Part shown: piece after piece, positions 9,067 through 20,074 of the stretch
How the letters are laid out: each line of letters starts with the position of its first letter
How positions within the stretch are numbered: position 1 is the stretch's first letter
NCBI RefSeq assembly: GCF_030296595.1
Contig: NZ_AP027731.1
Location: forward strand, 2,542,001-2,606,000
Reading direction: 5' to 3'
Source: Naasia aerilata
GTDB lineage: Bacteria; Actinomycetota; Actinomycetes; Actinomycetales; Microbacteriaceae
DNA: 64,000 bases
Notes under the pieces: generated by a model
Databases searched by the model: none
The model's input: the letters and a program-made list of their open reading frames with translations, nothing else
What the model was told of the DNA's origin: nothing
Program-made: the position numbers and the translations under genes

Positions 9067-9405
9067 TCAGAGCCGACCGCGCGCCTTGTTCTCACCTACC
9101 AGGCTCACGACGTAGTTCTCGACGCCGAACTGCTTGTCGGTCCCGGGGTTCGGAGCGAGCTGTTTAATGCAGACGTAGCCGTCCCTGTTCTTGTCGTAGT
9201 TGAGGGTGACGTCCGCTTCGATGGTCGCGCGCTCCTCCGCGGTGTACGCGCGCCAGTCGACCAGCTCGAACGCCTGCTCGAGCGTCACCAGCTGCTGAGA
9301 GCCGCACCCGGCGACCGGGGCGGCGGCCGCGGCCTGCGCAGAGGCGACCGAGAGGCCGGCGACGGTCAGGGCTGTCAGGACGACGCCGGTCACTCTGCTG
9401 TTCAT
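9067..9405 (-). CDS. small secreted protein with EF-hand-like loop
   Basis: 112 residues. The N terminus is a Sec signal peptide (MNSRVTGVVLTALTVAGLSV then ASAQAAAAAP), with cleavage likely after an Ala near residue 24-29. The mature part contains YDKNRDGYVCIKQL, a DxNxDG calcium-loop-like motif, and two Cys (CGSQQ and YVCIK) that may form a disulfide. The ATG is 9405; ATG-proximal GGCAGTGCC gives no strong ribosome site. Comparable short exported proteins occur in actinobacteria, but no function is assigned. Confidence 0.7.
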   Translation of the reverse strand: MNSRVTGVVLTALTVAGLSVASAQAAAAAPVAGCGSQQLVTLEQAFELVDWRAYTAEERATIEADVTLNYDKNRDGYVCIKQLAPNPGTDKQFGVENYVVSLVGENKARGRL

Positions 9406-9589
9406 GGGCACTGCCTTTCGGGTGGGGAGCCGGGCGGGTCGACCGGTCGGGCACACGGTATCGGCGGCGGCGAGAGGCGCACCAGGGGAGCGGCCCCCTC
9501 CCGCGCCCCCTCTGCCTGGTCGCGCTCGAGAGAGGGCACAGCAGGGACACGCAGGTGGACCCAGAGCGCAGTCGGGGCAGGATGAGGGG

Positions 9590-9979
9590 GTGCGCCCGAA
9601 CGATCCCTGTCCGTGCGGCAGCCGGCTGCCGTATATCGAGTGCTGCGGACCAGTTCACGCGGGGGCGCCGGCGGGCACCGCGCTCGCGCTCATGCGATCC
9701 CGCTACAGCGCCTTCGCGCTCGGTCTGGGCGAGCACCTGCTCCGCACCTGGCACCCCGACACCCGCCCGGACGGGGTCGAGCTCGACGACGACATCCTGT
9801 GGCGGCGACTGCAGATCGTGGACACCGCCCGGGGCGGCGAGGCCGACGACTAGGGGATCGTCGAGTTCCGGGCCGTGCACCGCGCAGGGGACTCCTTCGG
9901 CGTGCTCCACGAGCGCAGCCGGTTCGTGCGCATCGACGGCGAGTGGCTCTACCTCGACGGGGTCCTCATCGAGGACTGA
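9590..9979 (+). CDS. YchJ/UPF0225 SEC-C motif protein with in-frame amber stop
   Basis: 129 codons starting at a GTG after AGGATGAGG. The N terminus is the SEC-C zinc motif (RPNDPCPCGSRLPYIECC), followed by a YchJ-like NTF2-type domain (MRSRYSAFALGLGEHLLRTW, then VEFRAVHRAG and GEWLYLDGVLIED). Codon 88 is TAG (9851-9853). The same frame continues after it with clear family sequence to a TGA at 9977-9979. This is therefore a point stop, not a frameshift, and differs from the G/C-run defects elsewhere. It may be a real recent nonsense mutation or a base error (GAG to TAG would be one change). Function of the family is not established. Confidence 0.8.
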
Positions 9980-10108
9980 CCAGGCGCTATGGCATCCCGG
10001 GCGCAGGCGTCAACCCGGGGGCGCGGGGGTCGCGTAGCGGGAGCGGCTGAGAGCAGACTGGCCGCCACGTGGGAAGAGTCCCGAAACGCCTCACCGTAGG
10101 GGGATGAC

Positions 10109-11533
10109 ATGGCCGTCACCGAGAAGCGAAGCGACACCGAGCCTGAGCTGAAGCGGGTGCTGGGTCCCAAGCTGCTGCTCCTCTTCATCATCGGCGACAT
10201 CCTCGGCACGGGCATCTACGCCCTGACCGGCCAGGTCGCGGCGGAGGTGGGCGGCGCCGCCTGGGTGCCGTTCATCGTCGCGTTCCTGGTCGCGCTCGTC
10301 ACCGCCTGCTCCTACCTGGAACTCGTAACGAAGTTCCCTCAGGCCGCGGGCGCCGCGCTCTACGCGCACAAGGCGTTCGGGATCCACTTCGTGACCTTCC
10401 TCGTGGCCTTCACCGTGATGTCGTCAGGGATCACGTCGGCGTCGGCGGCGTCCGGCGCGTTCGCCAGCAACTTCGCGATCGGCTTCGGCCTCGGCGATTC
10501 CGCCCCGATCCGGCTGCTCATCGCGGTGGTGTTCATCCTCCTCATCGCCGCCGTCAACCTGCGCGGCGTCGCCGAGAGCGTCGGGCTCAACGTGGTGCTG
10601 ACCTGCATCGAGCTCTCCGGCCTGCTGCTGGTCATCCTCATCGGCGCGTTCGCCATCTTCGGCGGCGCGGCGGACTGGTCGCGAGTGGTGGCCTTCGAGA
10701 CGCCCGAGGACAAGAACGTGATCCTCGCCATCAGCACCGCGACCTCGCTCGCGTTCTTCGCGATGGTCGGCTTCGAGGACTCGGTGAACATGGCCGAGGA
10801 GACGAAGGATCCGGCCCGGATCTTCCCGCGCATCATGCTGACGGGCCTCGGCATCACGGGGCTCGTCTACGTGCTGGTCTCGATCATCGCCGTGGCCCTC
10901 GTGCCCGTCGGCAAGCTGGCGGGCAACGACACGCCCCTCGTCACGGTCGTGGAGACGGCCGCGCCGGGCTTCCCGATCGGCGCGCTCCTGCCCTTCATCT
11001 CGCTGTTCGCGGTGGCGAACACCGCCCTGCTCAACATGATGATGGCGAGCCGGCTGCTCTACGGCATGAGCCGCCAGGTGGTCCTCCCGCCGTTCCTGTC
11101 CAAGGTGCTGCCCACGCGGCGCACGCCGTGGGCGGCCATCATCTTCACGACGGCAATCGCCCTGGCGCTCATCGTCTACCTCTCGCTCGACCCGAAGGGG
11201 CCGGTCGCCCTCCTGCTCGGCGGGACGACGTCGCTGCTCCTGCTCGCCGTGTTCGGCGTGGTGAATGCGGCCGTGCTGGTGCTGCGGCGGCAGCCGGTTG
11301 AGCACAAGCACTTCCGGACGCCCGCCCCGCTGCCGATCCTCGGCGCGATCGTCTGCCTGTACCTGGTGCTGCCCTGGACCTCGGGCCGCCCGATCGAGCA
11401 GTACCAGATCGCCGGCGTGCTGATCGTGCTCGGCGTGATCCTCTGGGCGATCACCGCGCTGCACCGCCGGCGCACCGGCTACCACGCCGAGGGGCCGGTG
11501 GAGGAGCCGGAGCGCATCGGCCCCGTGGGCTAG
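10109..11533 (+). CDS. APC-family amino acid permease
   Basis: 474 residues with about 12 membrane segments. The opening helix LLLLFIIGDILGTGIYALTG is the APC TM1 with its substrate-binding GTGIY break. TM6 region is LAFFAMVGFEDSVNMAEETK, and the loop motif matches APC permeases. It transports amino acids or polyamines by coupling to protons; the substrate is not predictable. The ATG is preceded by AGGGGGATGAC. No obvious operon partner exists: the next gene is convergent, behind a palindromic spacer. Confidence 0.9.
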   Translation: MAVTEKRSDTEPELKRVLGPKLLLLFIIGDILGTGIYALTGQVAAEVGGAAWVPFIVAFLVALVTACSYLELVTKFPQAAGAALYAHKAFGIHFVTFLVAFTVMSSGITSASAASGAFASNFAIGFGLGDSAPIRLLIAVVFILLIAAVNLRGVAESVGLNVVLTCIELSGLLLVILIGAFAIFGGAADWSRVVAFETPEDKNVILAISTATSLAFFAMVGFEDSVNMAEETKDPARIFPRIMLTGLGITGLVYVLVSIIAVALVPVGKLAGNDTPLVTVVETAAPGFPIGALLPFISLFAVANTALLNMMMASRLLYGMSRQVVLPPFLSKVLPTRRTPWAAIIFTTAIALALIVYLSLDPKGPVALLLGGTTSLLLLAVFGVVNAAVLVLRRQPVEHKHFRTPAPLPILGAIVCLYLVLPWTSGRPIEQYQIAGVLIVLGVILWAITALHRRRTGYHAEGPVEEPERIGPVG

Positions 11534-11544
11534 GGCGAGGGCCC

Positions 11545-11606
11545 CTCGTGCACGAGATGCCACTCGGTGCCGCCATCCGGAAGGGCTGGGAGCACCGAGT
11601 GGCATC
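11545..11606. terminator. palindromic spacer between permease and glycosyltransferase genes
   Basis: CTCGTGCACGAG (11545-11556) is a perfect 12-bp palindrome. It runs directly into a 15-bp inverted repeat, GATGCCACTCGGTGC at 11556-11570 and its complement at 11592-11606, with a 21-base loop. It sits between two convergent stop codons, so a bidirectional terminator is the likely role. Confidence 0.65.
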
Positions 11607-11618
11607 CTGTGGAGATTC

Positions 11619-12746
11619 CTAGGCAGTCGCCTCGGTCTCGGTGCCGCCGACGCTGGAGCGGAAGACGAGCTGCTCCATGCGCTCGGCGATCCGGTCCCAG
11701 TCGTGGTGCTTGAGCAGCCGCCGGGCCTCGCGGCCCGGGTGCGACGTCGCCATGCCGCGGACCGTCTCCAGCGCGGCCGCGAAGCCGGCGCCGTCGTCGG
11801 CGAAGGTCACGACCTCGCTGAAGTCGGACACGACGTCGGGCACGCGGGTCGACACGATCGGGAGGCCGCTCGCCAGGTACTCGAGCGTCTTGGTGGGGCT
11901 GATCGACTTCGTCGCCTCGTTGAGCGCGAACGGCATGATCGCGACATCGAGGTCGGCCATGTGCCCCGCGAGTGCGGAATAGGGCTGGAAGCCGAGATAG
12001 CTGATGTTGGGCGCCTGGGGGAGCGTGGCCGGGTCGATCTTCGTGACCGGGCCGATCATGCGGATGTCCCACTCGGGTGACGCCGCAGCCAGATCGGCGA
12101 CCAGCTGGAGGTCGAGCCGCTCGTCGAGCACGCCGACGTAGCCGGCGACCGGTCGTCCAGTGCGGGGAGTGCGGCCCTGCGCCGCCACCGCGTAGTCGCG
12201 CGTGGACACGCCGCTCGGGAAGAGCTCGGCGTCGGAGCGGCCCTGCTTCACCACCGACCGGTGCAGCGACCGGCCGCCCGCGAACACGACGTCGGCCTTG
12301 CGCAGAGCCTGCCGCTGGCGGACGACGAGCTCGGGAGCGGCGTCCTTGAACGCGGCCAGATCGTCCATCACGTCGTACACGAGAGTGGTGGGGTTGAGGG
12401 CGAGGGCCGCCTCGAGCGCGAGGGGCGTGTAGATCCACACGACGCGCTCACCGCGCGGCGGCCCCACCAGCTCGGGGAGCTGCTCGATGTAGTCCGGCAT
12501 GACCTCGTCGAAGAATCCCACGTGGTGGCCGGGATCCGGGATCTCCAGCCAGACGCGCGTCAGGCCGTCCACCTCGGTGCTGCGCAGCCGGTTCCGGGAG
12601 GAGTCCGGATCGGCCGAGGGCATCGGCTCCTCCACGAACCAGGTCTTCCGGAAGGAGCCGGAGCTGAAGCGCGAGACCAGCTGCTGGGGTCGCTGCCACA
12701 CCCAATCCCAGCGGAGGTGGGAGAGAACGATCAGTTCTGTGGACAT
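11619..12746 (-). CDS. glycosyltransferase family 4-like
   Basis: 375 residues from an ATG with GAGGTCGCC upstream. The N terminus LIVLSHLRWDWVWQRPQQLV is typical of a GT-B subgroup found beside polysaccharide or trehalose-type genes. GYVGVLDERLDLQLVADLA opens the nucleotide-sugar domain. ALNEATKSISPTKTLEYLAS contains the donor-binding block. The transferred sugar is unknown. The reading frame is open upstream without a stop into the GH1-like gene, so the two may be one polypeptide or a coupled pair. Confidence 0.82.
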   Translation of the reverse strand: MSTELIVLSHLRWDWVWQRPQQLVSRFSSGSFRKTWFVEEPMPSADPDSSRNRLRSTEVDGLTRVWLEIPDPGHHVGFFDEVMPDYIEQLPELVGPPRGERVVWIYTPLALEAALALNPTTLVYDVMDDLAAFKDAAPELVVRQRQALRKADVVFAGGRSLHRSVVKQGRSDAELFPSGVSTRDYAVAAQGRTPRTGRPVAGYVGVLDERLDLQLVADLAAASPEWDIRMIGPVTKIDPATLPQAPNISYLGFQPYSALAGHMADLDVAIMPFALNEATKSISPTKTLEYLASGLPIVSTRVPDVVSDFSEVVTFADDGAGFAAALETVRGMATSHPGREARRLLKHHDWDRIAERMEQLVFRSSVGGTETEATA

Positions 12747-14059
12747 CGGCGACCTCAATTCCATGGTGGTAGTCGGGCGGGGAAGGCTGTGACCCAGGTT
12801 GAGCTGCGGCCTTGGCTGGAAGGTCCACTCGGCGAGCTGCGGAAGGTAGCCGCGCAGCCAGGTGGCGACCGGCTCACCGAGCTCGAAGGCCGGGAGCCCA
12901 GCAGCGGGAACGCCGCGGGCGGCGGCCGCATAGGACGACGCCATCACCGAACCGTGGCGCTCCAGGCTCGCGTCGAGCCAGTAGACCCCGACGGGGTCGA
13001 TGTGGCCGTCGGCCCGGAACAGGAGCGAGTTCCAGTCGGTCGAGTCGAGGAAGGGGAACCAGCAGAGACCGTCGAAAGGGATCCCGCGGTCCCTCGCGAT
13101 CTCGCACTGCTCGAGCACGTACTTGAACCAGGTGGCCCGGTCGGCGGTGGAGCCGCGGACGTTGGTCTCCGTGAGGGCGCACGGCAGGCCGTAGCGCTCC
13201 CAGTACTGCTCGATCTGGTCGGCAAGGGGAAGCGGGTTCGGGGTCGGCGCCGAGCCGCCCCCGTTCCCGAAGTTCCACTGGCAGTGGGCGTAGTAGTCGA
13301 GCCCCAGAACGTCAATGGAGCCCGGGACGAGGGCCTGGAGCCGGTGGCCCCCGCCTCTTCGAGAAGCTCGCCGAGCGGGCCCTCGGGGTCGTAGCCGCGG
13401 CCGAGGAAGGCGTCGATCGCGAGGAAGCGCCGCTCGTTCGCCATGTCGGCGTAGCGCTGTCCCGACTCGTCCGAACCGGTGTGGAACTCGCAGGTGTCGG
13501 TCCAGATGTGGCGCGCGCCGGGCAGGAGGCGCCGGTAGAGGCGGCTCGCCTCGGCGACGGCGGGAAGCACGTTCGCGAGCAGGTCGACGAAGTTCGTCAT
13601 CCCGGAGAGGTAGGGCGGCCAGACGGCCTCGTGGCCGCTGAGGAAGAGGGTGGAGAAGGGCTCGTTGAAGAGCGTGTACTCCTCGATCCACGGGTAGCGC
13701 CGAGCGAAGGCCTCCGCGTAGCGGAGGTAGGCGCTGCCGAAGCGGGGATCGGCGAAGCCGCCGGTCAGCCACGCCGGATAGCTGGTGTGGTGCACGAGGT
13801 CGACGATCGGACGGAAGCCGCTCGCGCGCAGGTGCTCGAGCACCTCGTCCGTCTCGGTCCAGTCGAAGACTCCCGGTGCCGCCTCGAGGCGGTGCCACCG
13901 GATCGGATACCGCAGCCGGGTGACCCCGGCGTCTTCCAGGAGCGCAAGGTCCGCCCGCCACCGCTGATCGTGTTCCGTCGTCTCGAAGACATCCCGGTCG
14001 TGCGCCGGCATGTACGTGCTCTCGAATGCGCCGATGATCTCGATGGGAGGGAGGGCCAT
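12747..14059 (-). CDS. GH1-like (clan GH-A) glycosidase, frameshifted
   Basis: A family-1-like TIM-barrel hydrolase. The acid/base motif is YTLFNEPF and the probable nucleophile Glu is in ALTETNVRG; IRWHRLEAAPGVFDWTETDE is the usual early barrel block. The frame breaks after LLEEAG and resumes at ALVPGSIDVLGLDYYAHCQW. One more base in the CCCCC run at 13348-13352 (plus strand) repairs it. After that no stop occurs before the glycosyltransferase start. The only nearby stop is a TGA at 12755-12757 in another frame. It could trim or remodel a glycan made by the adjacent transferase (inference). Start ATG at 14059. Confidence 0.75.
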
Positions 14060-14308
14060 GTGGCTCCATTTCTCGTGCGCGCGTGCACACGGGGACGGAT
14101 CGCCGGGGAGGCGATCGGGGCTGGAAGCCCACCGTAAGCAGGCTTGGGCTTTCCTGTCGCCCGCTTGTCACAGCGGCGAATCGGCGCTAGCGGGTGTATC
14201 GCCCCTGCTCGGGGGCTTATCGACGATACTCCTGCGCGAGTCGTGGGCCGGACCCGCGCTCTCCTGCGCGGGCCACTCCTCGCCCGCCGGCGATCGGTTC
14301 TGGCAGGG
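14060..14308. other. gene-free spacer upstream of the glycosidase and DGPF genes
   Basis: The 320-bp divergent spacer between the glycosidase start and the DGPF gene holds no credible gene. Short reading frames here have no ribosome site or family resemblance. Its right edge carries the ECF-type promoter at 14309-14335. I see no riboswitch consensus I can name. Confidence 0.5.
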
Positions 14309-14335
14309 TGTCGATCGAGGGATGCCCCGATCGTC
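14309..14335 (+). promoter_or_regulatory. ECF42-type promoter
   Basis: TGTCGA (14309-14314), a 17-bp spacer and CGTC (14332-14335) match the ECF42 consensus as I recall it (TGTCGA, then CG[A/T]C). The promoter lies 48 bp before the DGPF gene and should be autoregulated by the sigma factor two genes down. Confidence 0.7.
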
Positions 14336-14382
14336 TAGAGGGTGAGAGCCGGGAACCGCCGGCCGAGCAGGAGGAGACGACA

Positions 14383-14739
14383 ATGACCCAGTATTTGATC
14401 AGCCTGTACCAGCCCGACGGCGTCGTGCCGCCGCCCGAGTTCCTCGAGCCGGTGATGCAGAAGCTCGGCGGACTGCAGGAGGAGATGACCTCGGCCGGCG
14501 CCTGGGTGTTCTCGGGCGGGCTGCACCAGCCGGACACCGCGACCGTCGTCCGGCCGCAGGAGGGAGGTGCCGCGCTCCTCACCGACGGTCCCTACGTGGA
14601 GGCGAAGGAGCACGTCGGCGGCTTCTGGGTCGTCCGCGCGGACGACCTGGACGGCGGCCTGCGCTGGGCCCGGAAGGTGAGCGACATCACCGGCCTGCCC
14701 GTCGAGATCCGCCCCTTCGCGTTCTCGACCCTGCCCTGA
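14383..14739 (+). CDS. YCII/DGPF-domain protein
   Basis: 118 residues of the YCII-related family with the defining LLTDGPYVEAKEHVGGFWVV (DGPF-type motif) and YLISLYQPDG at the start. The ATG follows GAGGAGACGACA. These dimeric ferredoxin-fold proteins are the standard partner of ECF42 sigma factors, and here the sigma gene starts one base after the stop. Their biochemical role is unknown. The ECF-type promoter upstream implies co-expression with, and control by, the sigma factor. Confidence 0.93.
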   Translation: MTQYLISLYQPDGVVPPPEFLEPVMQKLGGLQEEMTSAGAWVFSGGLHQPDTATVVRPQEGGAALLTDGPYVEAKEHVGGFWVVRADDLDGGLRWARKVSDITGLPVEIRPFAFSTLP

Positions 14740-14740
14740 G

Positions 14741-15972
14741 GTGACCGAAGAGGCGCCGGATGTCGCGGCCGTGTTCCGGAAGGAGTACGGGCGCGCCGTC
14801 GCGGTGCTGACCCGCGTCTTCCGTGACCTGGACCTGGCGGAGGACGCCGTGCAGGAGGCGTTCGCGATCGCCGTCCAGCGATGGCCGGTCGATGGTCCGC
14901 CGCCGAGTCCGGCCGGCTGGATCCTGACCACTGCCCGCAACCGCGGAATCGACCGGCTCCGTCGCGAGGCCGCTCGCCAGGACAAGCACGCGCAGGCGGC
15001 GCTGCTCGCCGTTCCCGACGAGCAGCCGGAGGAGGGACCCGTGGAGGACGAGAGGCTGCGGCTGCTCTTCACGTGCTGTCACCCGGCGCTCGCGCCGCAG
15101 GCGCAGGTCGCCCTCACGCTGCGGCTGCTCGGCGGGCTCAGCACGACCGAGATCGCCCGAGCGTTCCTCGTGCCAGAGGCGACCATGGCCCAGCGGCTGG
15201 TGCGCGCGAAGTCCAAGATCCGGCATGCGCGCATCCCGTACCGGGTGCCGGAGGAGGCCGACCTGCCGGAGCGGCTCGCGGGCGTCCTCGCCGTGATCTA
15301 CCTCGTGTTCAACGCGGGCTACGTCGCGACCGCGGGGGACCGCCTCGTCCGGGAGGACCTGTGCCTGGAGGCGATCCGGCTCGCGCGACTCGTGTGCCGG
15401 CTGATGCCCGACGAGCCCGAGGCGCAGGGCCTGCTCGCGCTCCTCCTGCTGACGCAGTCCCGCCGACCGGCCCGGACGGCGGCGGACGGGAGCCTGGTTC
15501 TCCTGCCCGACCAGGACCGCGGCCGCTGGGACCGGGAGCTGGTGGCGGAGGGGCAGGAGCTCGTGCGCGCCTGCCTGCGCCGCAACACCCCCGGTCCCTA
15601 CCAGCTGCAGGCGGCCATCGCGGCGGTGCACAGCGACGTCCGCACATCGGAGGAGACGGACTGGCGGCAGATCGTCGCGCTGTACGACGCGCTGCTCGCG
15701 ATGGCCCCGAGCCCGGTGGTCGCGCTCAATCGCGCCGTGGCGGTCGCGGAGGTCGCGGGGCCGGAGGCGGCGCTCGCGCTCCTCGACGACCGGGCGCTGC
15801 TCGGATACCAGCCGTTCCACGGCGTGCGGGCGGACCTGCTCAGGAGGGCCGGACGCAGCGCCGAGGCCCGCGCAGCGTACGAGGCGGCGCTCGCGCTCAC
15901 GGACAACGCGGTGGAGCGGGCCTTCCTGCTGGGAAGACTCAGCGAACTGGGGCGCGAAGGTCCTCTTATTAA
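14741..15972 (+). CDS. ECF42-type RNA polymerase sigma factor with C-terminal TPR-like extension
   Basis: About 410 residues when repaired. Sigma2 is at about 10-75 (VFRKEYGRAVAVLTRVFRDL, AEDAVQEAFAIAVQRWP). Sigma4 is at about 115-165 (LLGGLSTTEIARAFLVPEAT). A long helical extension follows (YLVFNAGYVATAGDRLVRED, YQLQAAIAAVHSDV). As read, the frame runs on through a hairpin and antisense to the next gene. One more G at 15949-15952 brings in the TAA at 15970-15972 and gives the usual family length. ECF42 factors have no anti-sigma factor and need the extension for activity (family knowledge). GTG start, one base after the DGPF stop. Confidence 0.88.
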
Positions 15973-15973
15973 G

Positions 15974-16003
15974 CCGAGCCGCCCGCGGCTGCGGACGGCT
16001 CGG
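15974..16003. terminator. hairpin after sigma factor gene
   Basis: CCGAGCCG (15974-15981) pairs with CGGCTCGG (15996-16003) around a 14-base loop. It lies directly after the restored TAA of the sigma gene and before the convergent DUF7455 stop. Confidence 0.6.
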
Positions 16004-16022
16004 GGAGCTCAGAAGGGGAAGG

Positions 16023-16244
16023 TCAGGCCTTGTCCTCGGTCAGACGGCTGGACTCGTCGTGCCAGCTGCGTGCGACGCTCGAGAGCTTCTCCTGGTACTT
16101 CTTGCCGTGGTGCGCGCAGAACAGGAGCTCGCCGCTGCCCAGCTCCACACGGATGTAGGCCTGCGCGCCGCAGCTGTCGCAGCGGTCGAGCGCGGTCAGC
16201 TCATAGGTCGGAGCGGCGAGAGCTTCAGTGGTGATGTTCGACAT
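16023..16244 (-). CDS. DUF7455-like small zinc-binding protein
   Basis: 73 residues: TYELTALDRCDSCGAQAYIR then GELLFCAHHGKKYQEKL. CxxC plus CxHH gives a likely zinc site. This small protein is conserved in actinobacteria near topoisomerase IV and sigma factor genes, as here beside parE. Function unknown. The ATG at 16244 has GAGGAGCAGCACA upstream; longer in-frame starts have none. It is divergent from parE. Confidence 0.85.
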   Translation of the reverse strand: MSNITTEALAAPTYELTALDRCDSCGAQAYIRVELGSGELLFCAHHGKKYQEKLSSVARSWHDESSRLTEDKA

Positions 16245-16546
16245 TGTGCTGCTCCTCTTGGTTACCGGTGCGTCACTGGGTTCAACCATCAAAGCACGCC
16301 GTTGTTCCGCACTTGCTTCAAGCGTCGCACCGTTTCGCTCTGCGCGTAGCCGATCGTTACACGATCGTCCATCACTCGTTACTTTGCATGGTCTCACTGC
16401 CTCCTGCGAGGCCGATACGCCCCGATCGGGGGCGCATCGTCTCCCAGTGTTCGACACGGTTCCGCGATTCGACGGGGATCGGCCATCTTTCCGCCGCGCC
16501 CCCGTCGCTGACCGCGGGGGTCAGAGGGGGCGCTTACTCTTGCGAG
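16245..16546. other. divergent promoter region between DUF7455 gene and parE
   Basis: About 300 bp without a supported gene. Codons upstream of GTG 16547 are open in the parE frame but bear no resemblance to the conserved N terminus. The region is less GC-rich in its middle (16290-16400) than its surroundings, as expected for promoters. Only the parE -10 box is called confidently. Confidence 0.5.
16535..16540 (+). promoter_or_regulatory. -10 box of leaderless parE
   Basis: TACTCT ends six bases before GTG 16547, placing the transcription start at the start codon. The sequence in between (TGCGAG) is not a ribosome site. Confidence 0.55.
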
Positions 16547-18631
<2,085 letters not shown>

Positions 18632-18641
18632 GTCGCGGCCC

Positions 18642-19328
18642 TCAGAGCGCGGCCGCGACCGCGGCCTCGGCGTGCAGCCGGGTGGTGGCGAAGGCCGGCA
18701 CCGACACGTCCTCCTGCCGGAGAAGCAGCTCGATCTCGGTGCAGCCGAGCACGACGCCCTCCGCGCCGCGGTCGACGAGCCCGCCGATCACCTCCTGGTA
18801 CGCGGTGCGTGACTCGTCGCGCACGATGCCGAGGCAGAGCTCGTCGTAGATCACCCGGTGCACCAGGGCTCGGTCCTCGGGGCCGGGGATGAGGACCTCG
18901 AGCCCGTGCGCCGCGAGCCGGTCCCGGTAGAACGCCTGCTCCATGGTGAAGGCGGTGCCGAGCAGCCCGACCCGCGTCAGTCCCGCCCGGAGCACCGCCG
19001 TGGCCGTTGTGTCGGCCAGGTGCAGCAGCGGGATCGACACGGCCTCCTCGATGGCGGACGCCACCTTGTGCATGGTGTTGGTGCAGAGGACCAGCAGGTC
19101 GGCGCCCGCCGCCTCGAGGCTGCGCGCGACCTGGGCGAGCCGGCGCCCCGCATCCTCCCACCGCCCGTCGGCCTGCATCGCCTCGATCTCAGCGAAGTCG
19201 ACGGAGTAGAGGATGCACTCGGCGGAGGACAGGCCGCCCAGCCGCTCTCGGGTGAGCTCGTTGAGCAGGCGGTAGTACTCGCTGCTGCTCTCCCAGCTCA
19301 TGCCGCCGATCAGGCCGATCGTCTTCAT
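18642..19328 (-). CDS. aspartate/glutamate racemase family protein
   Basis: 228 residues. It starts MKTIGLIGGMSWESSSEYYR, the hallmark of the YgeA-like racemases. The two catalytic Cys lie in LLVLCTNTMHK and VVLGCTEIELL. These cofactor-independent enzymes interconvert L- and D-amino acids, often Asp or Glu, or act as broad-specificity racemases. The ATG has CAGAGAGGATCCGG upstream. It converges on parE with 10 bp between stops. Specificity is not determined. Confidence 0.9.
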   Translation of the reverse strand: MKTIGLIGGMSWESSSEYYRLLNELTRERLGGLSSAECILYSVDFAEIEAMQADGRWEDAGRRLAQVARSLEAAGADLLVLCTNTMHKVASAIEEAVSIPLLHLADTTATAVLRAGLTRVGLLGTAFTMEQAFYRDRLAAHGLEVLIPGPEDRALVHRVIYDELCLGIVRDESRTAYQEVIGGLVDRGAEGVVLGCTEIELLLRQEDVSVPAFATTRLHAEAAVAAAL

Positions 19329-19450
19329 CCGGATCCTCTCTGACAGGGGCCGAGATGCCCGCCCCGCGAGCGTAGAGCCCGCGGGCGGTGCGCTCACAGC
19401 CGGTTCCCTGGCCACGCGCGGAAGAGTGGCAGGGAACCGGAAGGAATCCC

Positions 19451-20068
19451 ATGGAGCCGAACCTCACCGCCGTCTGCCTCGTCTGCACGCTGAAGCCATC
19501 GCCCGCCGAGTCGAGCGCTGAGCTGCTCGGCAGCCAGCTCATGGACGCCCTCGCCGCCGAGGGGGTCACCGGCAGCACGGTGCGCGTTGTGGACCACGAT
19601 GTGAAGCCGGGTGTCGAGGCCGACATGGGCGACGGCGACGCGTGGCCCGGAATCCGGAAGCAGGTGCAGGCCGCCGACATCCTGGTGATCGCGACGCCGA
19701 CCTGGATGGGACACATGACGAGCATCGCCCAGCGCGTGCTGGAGCGGCTCGACGCCGAGCTCTCGGAGCAGGACGAGCAGGGCCGGCCCGCGATGTTCGA
19801 CAAGGTGGCCGTCGCGGCCATCGTCGGCAACGAGGACGGCGCCCACCAGATCAGCGCCGAGCTCTTCCAGGCGCTCAACGACGTCGGCTTCACCATCCCG
19901 GCGCAGGGAGTGACCTACTGGAACGGCGAGGCCATGGGCAGCGTCGACTACAAGGACCTCGAGGAGACGCCGGAGCAGGTGGACTCCACGACCAAGTCGG
20001 TGGCGAAGTTCGCCGCCCACCTGGCGCGCACCCTGCGCATCGCGCCCTACCCCGTGCCCGTGGAGTAG
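19451..20068 (+). CDS. flavodoxin-like NAD(P)H-dependent oxidoreductase
   Basis: 205 residues of the flavodoxin/NADPH-FMN-reductase fold. TAVCLVCTLKPSPAESSAEL forms the first strand and the phosphate-binding loop, and IATPTWMGHMTSIAQRVLER is the FMN-contacting loop. The ATG follows GGAAGGAATCCC. It probably reduces a quinone, dye or similar substrate with FMN. It is divergent from the racemase and convergent with parC across the 59-bp palindromic element. Confidence 0.83.
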   Translation: MEPNLTAVCLVCTLKPSPAESSAELLGSQLMDALAAEGVTGSTVRVVDHDVKPGVEADMGDGDAWPGIRKQVQAADILVIATPTWMGHMTSIAQRVLERLDAELSEQDEQGRPAMFDKVAVAAIVGNEDGAHQISAELFQALNDVGFTIPAQGVTYWNGEAMGSVDYKDLEETPEQVDSTTKSVAKFAAHLARTLRIAPYPVPVE

Positions 20069-20074
20069 CGGAAA

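Noticed and set aside
14060..14308. Riboswitch or small RNA upstream of the glycosidase
   Set aside because: No known consensus could be matched by eye and no terminator or clear promoter pair frames a small RNA.
15973..16234. Extended sigma factor C terminus to residue 497
   Set aside because: The extension reads through a hairpin and antisense to the DUF7455 gene; one more G restores a stop at the normal family length.
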